Positions 43,880 to 55,966 of a stretch of 64,000 nt of DNA are shown here, one piece after another. The DNA comes from Alectoria sarmentosa (lineage: Eukaryota > Ascomycota > Lecanoromycetes > Lecanorales > Parmeliaceae), in contig WOGZ01000033.1 of assembly GCA_009733775.1 (NCBI GenBank), positions 124,001-188,000 of the forward strand. Reading direction: 5' to 3'. How positions within the stretch are numbered: position 1 is the first letter of the stretch; each line of letters begins with the position of its first letter. The position numbers and the translations under genes were made by a program. The notes under the pieces were generated by a model. That model did no database searches, had not been told where the DNA came from, and worked only from the letters and a program-made list of their open reading frames with translations.

Positions 43880-44867
43880 CAAATAACTATGTTGTTGTCG
43901 GGACTTGTGGAATGTCAACCAAGTCTATCTCGAAGGCTCCTATTCGATGATAAGCCCCACACATTCCGATGTGTTTCAGCTTTGTATCTTCTGATGTTGT
44001 GCCACATGGGTCGTCTTCCATCAGTTCTCAATGCAAGTTTGTATAAAGTAATCGAGCATGCAACTTTAGCCATCGCTTTTGTACGTCTAAGGATTATTCT
44101 GTACGGAGGTGCTGCCGATCATACATCGCTCTGGATATCGGATGACCTATTCAAGCCTTGGATTGCCAAATGTCAGCCGCTAATTCGCTTTCGTGGCAAA
44201 GCCCAGGATCTCCCCAGCGGGTTTCAAGTCACAGCTCTCAGAGAGTTATTGTTGCTTTTCAGTATGGTTTGCTCGTGCTCTCCGGAGTTGATAGCGCGGG
44301 TACCATCTACCTAATACTGAGCCCGGGTAATGAAGTGACCATTGCGAGCGCCAGTCCCATGCTGACTGCAGTGAGTACCATCTTCGACCTCTGCAAGCTG
44401 CTCAACGCTGAAATACTGTCACCTAGGCGGCTCTGTCCGTCACGTATTTGCTGCTCCATCAGATTGTCTCTTGGCGATACTTCACAAGTGGCCTTTCTCT
44501 TTATCGCCACCAGAGAAGCATCCTGCGCTCAGCGTGCTTGCATATATCCAGGGCAATGGTCTTATTTTGGGTGGCAGCAGCTGTTCCTGGATTGGTGACA
44601 GCATCCAAGGCCCCGTTCTGTGCAGCTAATGGAAGCGGAGCTTTGGAAGGTGTAGGAATTGATGGCTGCACGATCCAACGCTTGACTGTCGGCGGGTCAC
44701 TCTTAGCATTGTGAGAAAAATATCAAACCGTTCGTGGTGACCTGGCCATTACTGACTCATTCGTTAGGATCGTATCATGTACAATTGTATACGCGCTCAA
44801 GACTGCAGAACGACCCTTCGCTTCCTCCTTGTTAGGTGTACACGTTTCAAACCACAACGAGGAAGAA
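43880..44867. other. Intergenic, no gene recognised
   Basis: About 1 kb. A few 70-145 codon frames occur on both strands, but none resembles a known protein and they conflict with each other. The end holds the promoter and 5' UTR of the Ser-rich protein gene. Confidence 0.4.
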
Positions 44868-45851
44868 ATGCATCTATCGACAGAACTCAACTCAACGGAA
44901 CTAAGCTTTACAGTCTCGGACACCCAAAGCGAAAAGTATCTTGATGTACCTTTATACGACCCTACTTTATACCCATGTCCACCCAAAACGTCCAAACCAC
45001 CTCCGCGGGGACGGATCTCGTGGCTCCCGCCTCTAAAGTTTCAGGTTCCTGCAGAAACTGGGCACCCAGCTCTCCAACGGCCTGACCAACGAACCCCGGC
45101 ACGGTCCCAGACAAATCTCCTGCGTACATCTCTCAATCACCTTCCTTTACCTCAGATTACCACCACCGCCGCTCGCTCTTCTCTAGAGCGCAGAAAAACG
45201 ACTGCAACGTCATCCTCGTCTGTCTACAGTCGCTCAACATCAGCGTCAACGTCAACACTGTCACGCGGCCCAAGCACGCTCAGCTCTTTCCCTAGTACTC
45301 TCAGTTCTTTCAGCAGCAAATCCCGCTGCAGCACCATGAAGAGCTCGACCTCATCCAGGCCCGGTGTGCCTGCCATACCAGGGAGGTACCTTCACAAGAG
45401 CCACAGCCTACGGAACGGTGGGAGTCCACCGCGACCAGGCTCACGACCTGCCATGCCACCGGCAGACTTCTGGATGTATGCAAGAGCTGCGCAACAGAAA
45501 CAAAACGATCTCGAGTGCTCTCAAATTGTTTGGCCGGACACGCCCCATGAAATGCGGGCCAGGGCACACTCTGAAGGCGCAGCCAGAAGGAATCCAAGCA
45601 TACGCCAGTATCCGCTGCTCCCTGCTTCACCAGAGAAAGCGGTACTAAGGCCAAATATGAATAAAGAAAATACGATGCCCGTGGCCAAGGAGACGAGGTA
45701 TGAAGATTTGAGGAAAGGGGCGAGGATTGCAAAGGTAGTGGACTTTGGGAGGTTGGATGGACATGGGAGGAAGGATAGTAGGACGTTGGTGAAGATGAGG
45801 CAACCATGGGACGAGGAGCCGAGAGGGGAGAGAAGGAGGGCGAACAATTGA
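44868..45851 (+). CDS. Ser/Thr/Pro-rich protein of unknown function, 327 aa
   Basis: Single frame from the first ATG (MHLSTELNSTELS). No domain recognised. Residues about 90-185 are a low-complexity Ser/Thr/Arg run, likely disordered. Two more conserved-looking segments follow. ADFWMYARAAQQKQNDLECSQIVWPDTP has the appearance of a short structured motif. The C-terminal KETRYEDLRKGARIAKVVDFGRLDG is basic and probably helical. Such proteins are common as lineage-restricted nuclear or cytoskeletal factors in filamentous fungi, but no role can be claimed. Confidence 0.6.
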   Translation: MHLSTELNSTELSFTVSDTQSEKYLDVPLYDPTLYPCPPKTSKPPPRGRISWLPPLKFQVPAETGHPALQRPDQRTPARSQTNLLRTSLNHLPLPQITTTAARSSLERRKTTATSSSSVYSRSTSASTSTLSRGPSTLSSFPSTLSSFSSKSRCSTMKSSTSSRPGVPAIPGRYLHKSHSLRNGGSPPRPGSRPAMPPADFWMYARAAQQKQNDLECSQIVWPDTPHEMRARAHSEGAARRNPSIRQYPLLPASPEKAVLRPNMNKENTMPVAKETRYEDLRKGARIAKVVDFGRLDGHGRKDSRTLVKMRQPWDEEPRGERRRANN

Positions 45852-46929
45852 AGTATGGGCCAGACTTTAAAGATCTTAGACTGCACTGTTCGCGCGCGGA
45901 GAAGAGAAGTTTTATGTCGTTGAAACTGGAGAATTGTTCTTGAATTTTGGAGAAGACAAGTACTCGTGAAGCCGATATGCACGCGGTCAGAGTTGCTGTA
46001 TGGATAGCGTACAGTTCGTTTCAACTTTTACAGCAGTCTCATAGCAGGGTCCAAGATCAATAAGATACCACATTGGAACGTCTCAAATTCCGCGCGCTCG
46101 GAGACCCCTTGGAAATATCCCCTTTGGGTTAATCTATAAATATAGAAGCCTTCCCTTTGCAGGATTTGGTATTCCATCCATATCATCGCAAGACCGCCTC
46201 TAGTCTGTGCACAGCAATACTTTGGGCTGGATTGAAAGAGGAAGCATGTTGATGCATGCCAAAAAGGCTTGTGACTTTTTGGAGGGGGGTCAAGCTTCGC
46301 GCTGCATCTTCATGCAGACGTGGTCATTTGACAGCATGTACCACTCTGCGGGGTCGCCTTGTGGAAGCTAAGATAAGCGCAATGCGAAACATACTCGTCC
46401 GCTCACCAGCACCTCAAAGGAACTGATTGTCGATCGTGCCGGCGTATCTTGAAAGGAGAAGGAGAGGGAGAAGGAGAAGGAGGTGGCAATTGACGAATGA
46501 GACGGAGGTGGCGGTCGGAGGCGGTCCAAGGGGACCTTCCTCGGCTGTGCGCTAGCGGCACCCAACGTCGATCATCCGTTCTCCGAGCTGCCCCATCAGG
46601 CAGCTCATCCACCACTGACCTGTCAACGACAGCGACGACTGGACCGACTGGCTGACGACGCCTTCTCCCTGCCACAATCCACCTGACCGTTTGAGTAGCG
46701 ATCCTAGCTCATACCTACACCCTGGTGACTGATTAGATCTGGGAGGCTCTGAGAGGCTCACAATGGCTGTCTCGCTTTGCGCCCCGGGCCTGACGGGCTG
46801 CCTATCCAGAATCACACGGAGGCTGCTTCTTCGTCAGATTGGATGGTCTTGTCTCGGAGGAGAACAATCGTTCTTTGAAGCAGTCTATATCTACATTGAA
46901 CCTCCCTGAGATTCCTCGAGGCTCTTCAC
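45852..46929. promoter_or_regulatory. Upstream region of the terpene-cyclase-like gene
   Basis: 1.08 kb. Contains a TATA-like TCTATAAATATAG at 46133-46145 and a purine tract (GGAGAAGGAGAGGGAGAAGG) at 46453-46481. No other gene recognised. Confidence 0.4.
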
Positions 46930-49900
46930 ATGCAATGCGCTATACCTTCCACCACATCTACTCTGCGCAATACATTGACCCAGCCAGCGGCCAATATGTA
47001 CCTCCACAACGGCACCGACTATGCCGCTAGGGCGAGTACACTTATCGGCCAGCTCATCAATGACCATGACCCAAAGTATGGAGTTGGCTCGTTGACCTGC
47101 TCTGTCTACGATACAGCATGGGTTGCAATGGTCATCAAGGACGTCGACGGGCAAAGACGATGGTTGTTTCCTTCCAGCTTCGAGTACCTCCTCAGCAACC
47201 AACAGCCCGATGGTGGATGGCAAACATCTTCTTCCGACGCTGATGGCATCTTGAATACCTTGGCCGCTCTGTTGGCCTTTTGCAGGCACATTGGCTACCC
47301 GCTCCAGCATACGCCGCCCGAAGATTTGAGCCACAGGAAGAACCGAGCGATCTACTTTTTGGAGACCAAGTTCTCCAAGTGCGACGTCGAACTAGCTATC
47401 ACAGCCACCTTGCAGCCCTTCTTCTCCAGGCTTCTGCAAATGCTCGAGCAGGAGGGCGTCCAATTCTCATTTCCTGGAAAAGAGGTACTTTTGCATGAGC
47501 GGGGTAGGAAGACGCCCAACCAAAGTCTCGCTGCGCTCTACAGCAGTATCAGAACATCGGCCACTCAAAACCTGGAAAGCCGAGTTGGCGAGGTCGACTT
47601 CGATCGCGTGGGACAGCACAAGGTTTGTGGCTCAATGATGGCCTCGCCAGCTGCCACCGCAGCTTATTTGATGGGCTGCACGAGCTGGGACAACGAAGCT
47701 GAAGCCTATCTGCACCACATTGTGTCAATTGGTGACGGCAAGTCTGCCGGCGGCGTCCCTTCAAAGTTCCCTACCACCGTTTTCGAAGTTACCCGTGTTC
47801 TCTCAACTTTGTTAGAAAACGGATTCACTCCACAGGAACTGGGAACTCAGGCATTGGATAATGCTGCTGGATTTTTGCACGACTGCTTGCAGCTGGAGTC
47901 AGGCGTTACGGGCTTTGCACCGTACGTCGAGTCAGACGCAGACAACACGGCGCAAGCCATCTCCACTCTTTGCCTACTCGGTCGAAATGTCACACCACAA
48001 GGCTTGATCGTTCGATACGAAACACGCGAAAGCTTCAAGACGTACACCCAAGACAGGAACCCGAGCTTCAGAACGAACTGTCTCGTTCTCCAGTCTTTGC
48101 TCGATTTACTGCCGGGCAACAACCAGCAGATGCCCCAGATCGAAAAGTGCGTCAAGTTCATCTGCAGCTTGTGGTGGACTACCAATGGTCGGGTTGTAGA
48201 TCAATCGGTGAGTGGGAAGACCTCGAGTAAATCACAGAAATTAATTTATGCCCGCAGAATACATCGCCGAATTATCCAATCATGCTAATGGCCAAGGCAT
48301 TCATGTGCCTGATCCGACTCTGGGAGCAAGGATTCGTCCCAGTCCCAGACGATCCATCGATAAGGGACAAGGTCATCATCTCGCTGTTCCAAGCTCTCAC
48401 TAGAACTCTTCAGAGCCAAAACGCAGATGGCTCTTGGGGAAGTGGCCAGCGATGCGAGACCACCGCCTACGCAGTGATCGCGCTGACCAAGCTTGCTTCG
48501 CTGTCCTCAGCACCGAGAGTGAAGATGCAAAGTACCCTAGCTATCAAAAATGGTCGCGACTACCTCTCTAAAAACTATCTACCGTTTTCTGAGCCTGAGC
48601 TCATATGGACCGGGAAGACTACTTCTGGGTCTAGTACCCTTCACCAAGCACACATCTTGGCTGCTTTGCGAGCCCCAATTCCGAAGCAGCAAACAGGTCC
48701 CACCATTGAGAGCCATTTCGAGATCCCGCTGGCGAAGGTTACCATTCAGATGAAGTACTATGGCCGCCAAGCTTGGTTTGCGAGCACACCTGAGTGGTTG
48801 ATCCAGGCTTCTCTCATTGAGGGTCATCTCTTCCTGCCGCAGATCAGGGACGTGCGATATGCCGTCTTTTCAAGCGAAAATCTAGCAGACGACCAGCACT
48901 TCGGTGACATACCTTTCATGTGGATTTCGGCAAACATTGTTGACAAGAGACTCATCGGTGCCGAGTTCCTCTACCAAATGATGATTCTATCGGTGCTCAA
49001 TCGGCAATTCGAAGAATACATGGTGAATGTAGTTGGCGAAATATTCGCCGGGTGCATGTTCGAGATCGAGGACGTCATTCAGAGTATCTTCCAGGAGCTT
49101 GAAATGTACAGCAAAGACAAGTGTTTCTGCGATGATCACGGCAATGATACCTCCAGATCTTCGACTGCCACCACGATATCAGACGTTCGCTCAGTTCTGT
49201 ACCGGTTCATCTCACATATCATCAATCACCCCTATGTGCTGATGGCCAGCACGAATGACCAAGCGCAGCTTATATGCGAGTTACAGTCCTTCCTCCTCAG
49301 CAGCGTCAGCCAATTCTCCAATCCTGGCTATGCGGAAGGTGTACAGCCTGCCAAAGCACCTACAGACCAGACAGCCCACCCCTATACTTTCGCGTTCCTT
49401 ACGTGTATTGTCGGCAACCAAGGTCTCAGCGGTGGTGTCGGACTTAGGAAAGACTTCCTGGAAACCCCTGAGCAACAATTCCTGGCTGCAGACTTGATAC
49501 GGCATATGTCAATAATAAGCTTCCTGTCCAGCAATGCCGAAGAACACCAGAGCCCTACTCCACCAACGCAAGTCAAAATACGAAGAACGAGCTTTGGCAA
49601 CAGTCAACGGTCATTCGACCGGTCTGTCTCCTCTGGATCGACGGCTTCATCATACTATGGCGACGAAGGTTTCTCTCCAGTCTCTCCGGTCTCTAGCGTC
49701 TCTTCTGCCTCCAGTGGTTCGCCAAACGCCGGCAAATTTTCTGGACGATCATCCTCTCTGCCTTTCAAGTCCACTTCAGCTGCTTCAGAACAATCATCGC
49801 AACTGACTCGCCTCCTGCGTCACGAGCGCAGAAGCTCGAGCTTGTGCCTGGAAAGCCTACAACAAGCTGGTGTCGACCTTCCCACAGCCAATGTTTTGAA

Positions 49901-50828
49901 GCTCTTTGTCGGATTCACCGAGCTTTCCGAGCAGATCTATAGCGACCCAAACATCGGCAGCTGCTTCCAACCGACGACTGCCAACGAAGTCATAGAGCAA
50001 GCGTGCATCCTCAATCCGCCACCTGTGCCCTCAAAACAGGAATCTCAGAAAGGTTCCGTAGCTGCCGCTCGCGCAGCTATTATCATCCCACCCCTCATCA
50101 CCAAGCCAAAATCTCGTCCTCAGAGCCTCGCCGAAGGTGCAACCGTCCCGCCAGAAATTATTCCGCCACTACCCGTCAGGAATTCTTCGCGAACGCCAAG
50201 CTTTGACCAAGGCGATGACCGCACGTTGGCACCAAGTCGAGATGAGAGTCCGGCCAGAGCCGTCCCAATGGAACGAGATTGGAGCTGGAACAAACCAATC
50301 ATGCCCAAACGACGCACGTCGCGGGCATCCGCGGAAGTTAGCCGCATCGAACGAATAATGAGCGATATGGACAGCATCAAGATCCAGCCCAAAGACGGAC
50401 ATGAGAACCAGAGACGTACCACTAGTGAGGGCGATGCTGGTTGGGCACAGCAGAAGCCCAAGATCGATGCCCAAAAGCGCCTTACCGCTGCCCCCAACTT
50501 CGACGCTGAAGCCATCAAGCTTGCCAAGACTCGACTGGAGAGCCAGAGACATCAGATTATCCAGCCTCAACGAAGGGCGGCCACGGACCTTCACAAGAAA
50601 GCCAAGGAAGAGGCAGAGGCGAAGAAGAAGACCGCAGTCGAGCTTCAGAACAGAGCCACGGCAGAGATGAACAAGCAAAATGTCAAGCGCAGAGCTACAG
50701 AGCCTGCTGATGGTGGCTGGGTGAAATCTCCGCCGAGTGCCGAGATGGTGGACAGTCGAGAGGTGCAGGCGAGGAAGTTGAGTAGGGCTAGTAGGCTGGG
50801 AGGGCCGAGGTGGAAAGCGCCATTTTGA
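46930..50828 (+). CDS. CPS/KS-type terpene cyclase-like protein with altered motifs, 1282 aa
   Basis: Exon 1 is 46930-48207, intron 48208-48257 (50 nt), exon 2 is 48258-50828; the join reads VVDQS/NTSPNYPIMLM. The N-terminal half matches class II diterpene cyclases: SVYDTAWVAMV, repeat motifs PDGGWQ and QNADGSWGS, and the class II acid motif present as D336-A-D338-N339 where the family has D-x-D-D. The next part aligns in order with the kaurene-synthase half of fungal bifunctional enzymes (DIPFMWISANIVDKRL). The place of the class I DEFFE-type motif, however, reads LNRQFEEYM, so metal-dependent ionisation is probably lost. The last 330 residues are Ser/Pro-rich then Lys/Glu/Ala-rich and disordered, longer than the usual roughly 950-aa enzymes. 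No P450 or prenyl synthase genes are nearby. M23 (46996) is an alternative start. Confidence 0.85.
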
Positions 50829-52181
50829 GAGGTAACGCCTACACTGGGGCTTGATTTTCATGTAATGGAAGCATGATTGGAGTTGGGACCGTGGTGGGGC
50901 GAATCCAAATACCAGGCATTGGGAATTGCGGAGTCCAGGTACAATCTGTTTTGTTCGCACATCAGGATATTCATTTCTTGTATATATCTGCCATCTATTG
51001 ATATATCAGCCATCGGGTGTTTCCACAACTGCTCTCGCAAACTATCCAACATCTTCTCTGGCCTTGTCATCGTTGCCTTCCCGGTCTGATACCCCAGGTA
51101 TTGTATTGATTCGACTTGACCCACGCGAAAGAAACCACCGCCTCTGCGGTTCTTCGCCACCTTAAGCTTCTTCCCTCCAGCGAAATAGGCCCAGCGGAGT
51201 CGAAGATATGGCCGGCCATAGGTTTGTCCTCCTCGCAACGACACAGCGCGTTTCGTTCCTGCAATCCATCGTCGCTATCGGACACCTGGCACAGAGGGAC
51301 CCCCCCCCCCACCCCCTAGGGATTGTCCCACGGCCATTAATCAAAGCAGCTTCCTTCCTCGACAAGCAAAGGACGGTGAAAAGGGTCGAGCATCTTCAAT
51401 AAAGCATTGTAAACGGTTATGAACTGGATGTGCATTGTAAACCGTCATGAACTGGATGAAACTCCGGCTTGGGTTGTGAATTTTGATTTGTATTTGCCGG
51501 TTTGGTGGTGGTGGGTGGTAGATGATTTGGCTTGCGCGAGATTTGTTAAGTATAAAGTACCCGTTTTGGTGAAATGAAATCGCGCGCTCGGCAAAAGATC
51601 ATGATAAGTACGCTGCTGTATTTGAGAGCTAAGTAGAATGCTTTGGGGTTTTGGGTTTTCCCGATCCTAGGTTGTGGGCTTTGAGTTGCTGCATTTGACT
51701 TTTTTGGTGGTCTAAGGTACCGCCAAAGATCTGGGGATTGTCCTTAAAATGATACTAACCCTCTTTTGAGGTTTTCGAGATCTGTCAGCCTTCTTGAATT
51801 GACTTGGTTTCCAACACCAACTCTTTGTGGAGCGGAGTCGAGGCTAACTACTTAAGCCTCCTTTGGGATCGTTTGATCTTCGATGAAAAGCAGCACAGGT
51901 TCGTCGAGGCGAGATTTGTATTTCTAACAAAGGCCCCCGTTCGTTCGTTTCTTCCATCCTTTATGCTGCGACCGACTTGATCTGTCTGTGACTGCTGATT
52001 CTTTTTACTACCTTCCCTCGTGGCCGTTTTTTGGCCCCCCTTTCGTTCACGGTGGATTTGCAGCTACAATGCTCGCCTCAGTGTCTTGTCGTCACAGACG
52101 CTACTGGGTCTAATCTTTGGGTTGATGAGGCGACGCTTTGGTGGAAGAATCAAATGCCGCTTTGACCGGGGGGGGGGAATT

Positions 52182-52310
52182 TCCGCCTTCATATATTCCG
52201 CCTTGATACGTTCCGCCAACTCCGCCTGGGTGGACTCTGCCCCGGTGAAGGAAGAAATTCTGCCTTGGGGAGGGAAAAAGTCTGCCAAGGCGGAAGAAGA
52301 ACTCCGCCTT
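52182..52310. repeat. TCCGCC-rich degenerate repeat
   Basis: Irregular copies of TTCCGCC / ACTCCGCCT / TCTGCC spaced 10-20 bp over about 130 bp. Its strand asymmetry suggests a decayed minisatellite. Confidence 0.5.
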
Positions 52311-52428
52311 GGTGCGACCCCATGATGAAACCAACGCGAGCGATGGACCTTCATCTTTCATTCGTGTACTTCAGTATTATATAACTACGAAGCCGAATTC
52401 ATCACAAGCGAGCTCCGCCATCACCACG

Positions 52429-52689
52429 ATGAAGGGTCAAACCCTCAACAAGGTTGGGCTCTCCAACCACGCTAGAGTCTTCTTCTACCAAGGAGGAGTT
52501 GTTCTCTCCACGTTCATCTCCATTGTTGGCATGATTATGGTGCACTGCACAAGACGTGTGCACGCGAAGTGGACTACTTTACGTTTCCATGCGTATATGG
52601 GAGTTGTTAGGTGGGAAGAAGGTGGCAAGTGTTATCATTATGATTATATAATGACTAGGAATCACGGATTGAAGACAAATATAAAGTGA
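52429..52689 (+). CDS. Possible small membrane protein, 86 aa
   Basis: Open frame from ATG reading MKGQTLNKVGLSNHARVFF. It contains one hydrophobic segment (GGVVLSTFISIVGMIMV) followed by basic residues, like a single-pass protein. No family recognised and no supporting signals beyond the ATG. It could be a chance frame in a repeat-rich tract. Confidence 0.2.
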   Translation: MKGQTLNKVGLSNHARVFFYQGGVVLSTFISIVGMIMVHCTRRVHAKWTTLRFHAYMGVVRWEEGGKCYHYDYIMTRNHGLKTNIK

Positions 52690-52845
52690 TTGTAGCACTC
52701 TGCCTTCCACCTTGCCTCGTGATCCAAGCCGTCTTTCTTTCTCCGAGGCCCTCTCGCTATCCCTTATCTCCCTTTCTATGGATTCATCCCTGATATCCCA
52801 TATCCCTTCTCGTACCTATTCGGCTAGAACTTGACTTTGATTTTT

Positions 52846-52969
52846 TGCCGCAACGCTTTCGGCAGAGAAGACCTTTCACTTCGTGTATAAATTGATGTTC
52901 ACACTTATTCTCATGCCTTGGTTGGCCGGAAATAAACAAAGAAATTAAAATTGCCGCAACCCTTTCGGC
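52846..52969. repeat. Repeated hairpin motif TGCCG-N9-CGGCA
   Basis: TGCCGCAACGCTTTCGGCA at 52846-52864 and the near-identical TGCCGCAACCCTTTCGGCA at 52951-52969, 105 bp apart. The 5-bp stem is kept in both, with one loop change. Confidence 0.6.
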
Positions 52970-54918
52970 AGAAAAAGCATCTCTGTCTCCTCATCGGCAC
53001 GGTCCGTGTCTTCGTGCGTATCTCTTCCTACACCGTTTCGGCGAGCTTAAGAGCAGCTCTCGAGCAAGCTTGCAAAAGATATGAATGCTATCATCGCAGC
53101 GTGTTTTTATCGAGGCAAATCCCTGTCCACCCTCTTCTCAAAGACCACACCACCTGGATGCCATTCTGATAATCGCTGCCGCATTCCCTAGAATTTCCAT
53201 ATCGAAACGAGAAATCTCGATGCAGAAATTGTCTCTTGCCACTCAATCTGTAGCCGCTGGAAGGTTGCATCAATTAAATTCCTTGTAGAAAAAGTATAGC
53301 CCGATGTAGTTACGTAGGGGCGTCAGGGTTTAAGAGAAGTAGTTGTGCTTGAAACAGACGAGGATTGAAAAACTCTTTAATCTCAGCAACACGCGATGTT
53401 TAAATCCTGCCCACATCTAGGATTGCCAGTTTGGAAGAGTTGCTTGGATGTATGTATCCGACGAATAAGCGGGCATTGAAACGACTGCGAGGGAGAGTCG
53501 TTAGGGGTTTTTTTTTTTTTAAAAAGCCGATTTTCTCTTTATGTAGCGCGTGCGCTTTAGAGATCAGCTGCCGGATGATGGATGCTTCGGAACCTGGAAA
53601 TTTTGAAGGCATGTAGGGACAGATTTTGGGGGTATATAAGACGGAATGCTAAGTAGGTGGGCGAGGGCTTTCTCAAGAAGGACCAGACTTCTTCGCCCCA
53701 CCACCAATATATACATGTTTACCCGAAAACCAACATCACTCTCATCCCCGAGACCATACCCCGATCCAGTCGAGTCAATTACAGGAGAATCGAATTGTAA
53801 ATTTTTTCGAGGCTGAGCGACTCTTTTCTGGACTTTGGAAAACAACCTTCCGAAAAAAAAAAAAATCTCATCAACCCCCCCTGTTTCTTCTTCTCTGATG
53901 TCTTTCTTTCGCGCCCGTCTTTGAATCGTCCGCCGCCGCCAACATTTACTCCATTGCTTGCGAAACTCGATCGTACAGACGACGAACATTGCTTCCCAGA
54001 GGAATTCCGGGCGCGGCACTCCAATACCAATCATATCTATCGGTCTGGATAGCATGTCGCGCAATAAATCGGGGTCACAGACACTTTTCAAAAGACCTCC
54101 AGGTCGAAAAAAGTCTTCAAATCCATCCCGTCATTTGCCGAACGTGACACGCAATGGCATGGAAGCAAAATGCTATGGACAACCAGTCTTTCTGAACTTA
54201 TTAATCTCCTTGGTGAGGCCGCCCTTCTTGCCGGCTAGCTTCTCCTTCACAGCTCTGGCGAGTTTTGGGCTGAGGTTATTCATGATGCTTGATCTGATAG
54301 CTGATGTGCTTGGCAGATTCGCTTCTTCATTGAGCTGAAGCTCGTTGAATACATTTTCCAACAGGGTGGTGTTAATGGCTGTCGTAGGCGCTCCCACACT
54401 CGTCGGTCTACTCTGCCTATCTTCTTCCAGCCGTTCATGACTCCACATCAACAGCTTCAGCTAGTAGTTTATGCCCCGGGTACTGCTCGCCACGAGCACT
54501 ATGATATTCCGTTGCCACGAGGCGACGATCAATTACCGATTGCAGACTGCTCAGGTCCTCCTTGCTGAATTCTTTTTGTCATTTCTGTTCACAGCTCGAG
54601 TTGTTCCTTTCACGATCGTATATGCAGAACATGTTTCGTTTTAACCGGATCAGACGAAGAAAGGATAAGATGAATGCAGATAGAGGTGCAGAATCTAATT
54701 TAAGCTGAAAGTAGATCATGCAGAGACACGAGGCGGTAATGGGGGAGAACCACATAAAAAGGTAGTATGAAGTCGAAGGCTAGATTCAGACTGATTGTTG
54801 CTTAGAATCAAGGAAGATGATGGGGAATCTCAATAAGTTGAAGAAAATTTCTCAACATCAATCAAGATTCATCAGCCTTCGATGCGAGCGTTCAACGCCT
54901 CTGTATGCTTAATCGTTC

Positions 54919-55848
54919 GGGCGAATTACTACTTCATACCCCAAACCATGCGTTTATTACATTTTCATACCCCAAACTACTGAATCATACCCCATCATCA
55001 AAAAAAGGGGTATGATTCGGTAATTTGTCATAAGTAGGGGTATGATTCGGTAGTTTGCCATTGCAGTGTCGATTTTGGTGAAGAGTATAGGTAAAATATG
55101 CCAGGCATGGGTACGGTCGCATGGGTATGGTAGCCATGGCCAGGCATGGGAACGGTCGCATGAGTATGGTAGCCATGGCCAAGCATGGGTGTGGTAGCCA
55201 TGAGTGCGGTAGCCATGGGTGTGGTAGCCATGGGTGTGATAGCCATGGCCAGGCATGGGTGTGGTAGCCATGAGTGCGGTAGCCATGGGTGTGGTAGCCA
55301 TGGATGTGATAGCCATGGGTGTGATCGCATGCGGCCTCCCAGAATGGCTACCACACCCATACCTGGCCCGAGGGCTCCGAGCCACTGAGGGTTCCGGGGT
55401 ATTGAGGGCTCATTTCATCGTCATCTTATGGGGGCTTGAAGCCCAAAAAGCTTGTTTTAGATAGCGTAATAATCCATCCCGGGGGTGCGAGCCCCAGGCG
55501 GGAATTCACCTGGCTGGGCCTCAGATGCTTATGAAGCCCTTCGGAATGTCCAATATGACTTAATTAATCAATCAATCAATCCATGCCTGGCCATGGCTAG
55601 TAGCACACTCATGCGACCACACCCATGGCTACCACACCCATGGCTACCACACCTATGCCTATCACACCTATGCCTAGCATACTCTACTTTACACTCTATA
55701 CCAAAATGGCAAACTACCGAATCATACCCCTACTTATGACAAATTACCGAATCATACCCCTTTTTTTGGTGATGGGGTATGATTCAGTAGTTTGGGGTAT
55801 GAAAATGTAATAAACGCATGGTCTGGGGTATGAAGTAGTAATTTGCCC
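54919..55848. mobile_element. Mutator-like fold-back element, non-autonomous
   Basis: The 930-bp element has near-perfect terminal inverted repeats of about 144 bp (54919-55062 and 55705-55848), starting GGGC(G/A)AATTACTACTTCATA, with about three transition differences. It is flanked by a perfect 10-bp direct repeat TTAATCGTTC (54909-54918 and 55849-55858), a target duplication of the length made by Mutator-type transposases. The ends contain several GGGGTATGA boxes in both orientations. The inside carries a minisatellite and a unique 250-bp centre, but no transposase gene, so it must depend on an enzyme encoded elsewhere. Confidence 0.88.
55098..55340. repeat. Minisatellite, GGTAGCCATGGGTGT-type unit with 70-bp higher-order period
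   Basis: Tandem 14-15-bp variants of GTGGTAGCCATGGGT. A larger 70-bp unit is visible, as AGCATGGGTGTGG recurs at 55182 and GGCATGGGTGTGG at 55252. A short inverted counterpart lies at 55583-55675, extending the fold-back. The frames it opens encode only short His/Trp/Pro or Met/Ala/Thr repeats and are not genes. Confidence 0.85.
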
Positions 55849-55966
55849 TTAATCGTTCTGATTCGATCTCAGACAAATGCCACGATCTTAAAAGGCAATC
55901 AGGTTGCTCGCATTGAGCCGTCGAGGTTCTCGATCGGCTTTGTCGATATCATTCCTTGAGGAATTG

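Larger units (their letters stand above)
50829..54918. other. Gene-poor tract downstream of the cyclase-like gene
   Basis: About 4.1 kb. Contains homopolymer runs (C at 51301-51312, T at 53508-53520, A at 53856-53867), a TCCGCC-rich patch at 52182-52310, and two copies of a hairpin-forming motif. Uncertain frames are 50858-51244 (minus), 52429-52689 (plus) and 54173-54451 (minus); none has a known product. The 3' UTR of the cyclase-like gene lies at the start. Confidence 0.4.

Noticed and set aside
41346..50828. Terpenoid biosynthetic gene cluster around the cyclase-like gene
   Set aside because: Neighbours (methyltransferase-like, hydrolase, Ser-rich protein) include no P450, prenyl synthase or transporter, and the cyclase motifs are altered.
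50169..50960. 263-codon minus-strand frame overlapping the end of the cyclase-like gene
   Set aside because: Antisense to the long plus-strand frame, with no recognisable domain and no splice signals.
50858..51244. 128-codon minus-strand frame downstream of the cyclase-like gene
   Set aside because: Some stretches look protein-like, but no family match, no promoter or intron support, and it overlaps the likely 3' UTR of the opposite gene.
55098..55340. Regular repeats that could be read as a CRISPR array
   Set aside because: Units are contiguous 14-15-bp variants without unique spacers, in a eukaryotic genome; this is a minisatellite.
54957..55464. Several frames with Pro-Trp-Leu-Pro-His or Met-Ala-Thr repeats
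   Set aside because: They arise from the minisatellite and inverted ends of the fold-back element and are not genes.
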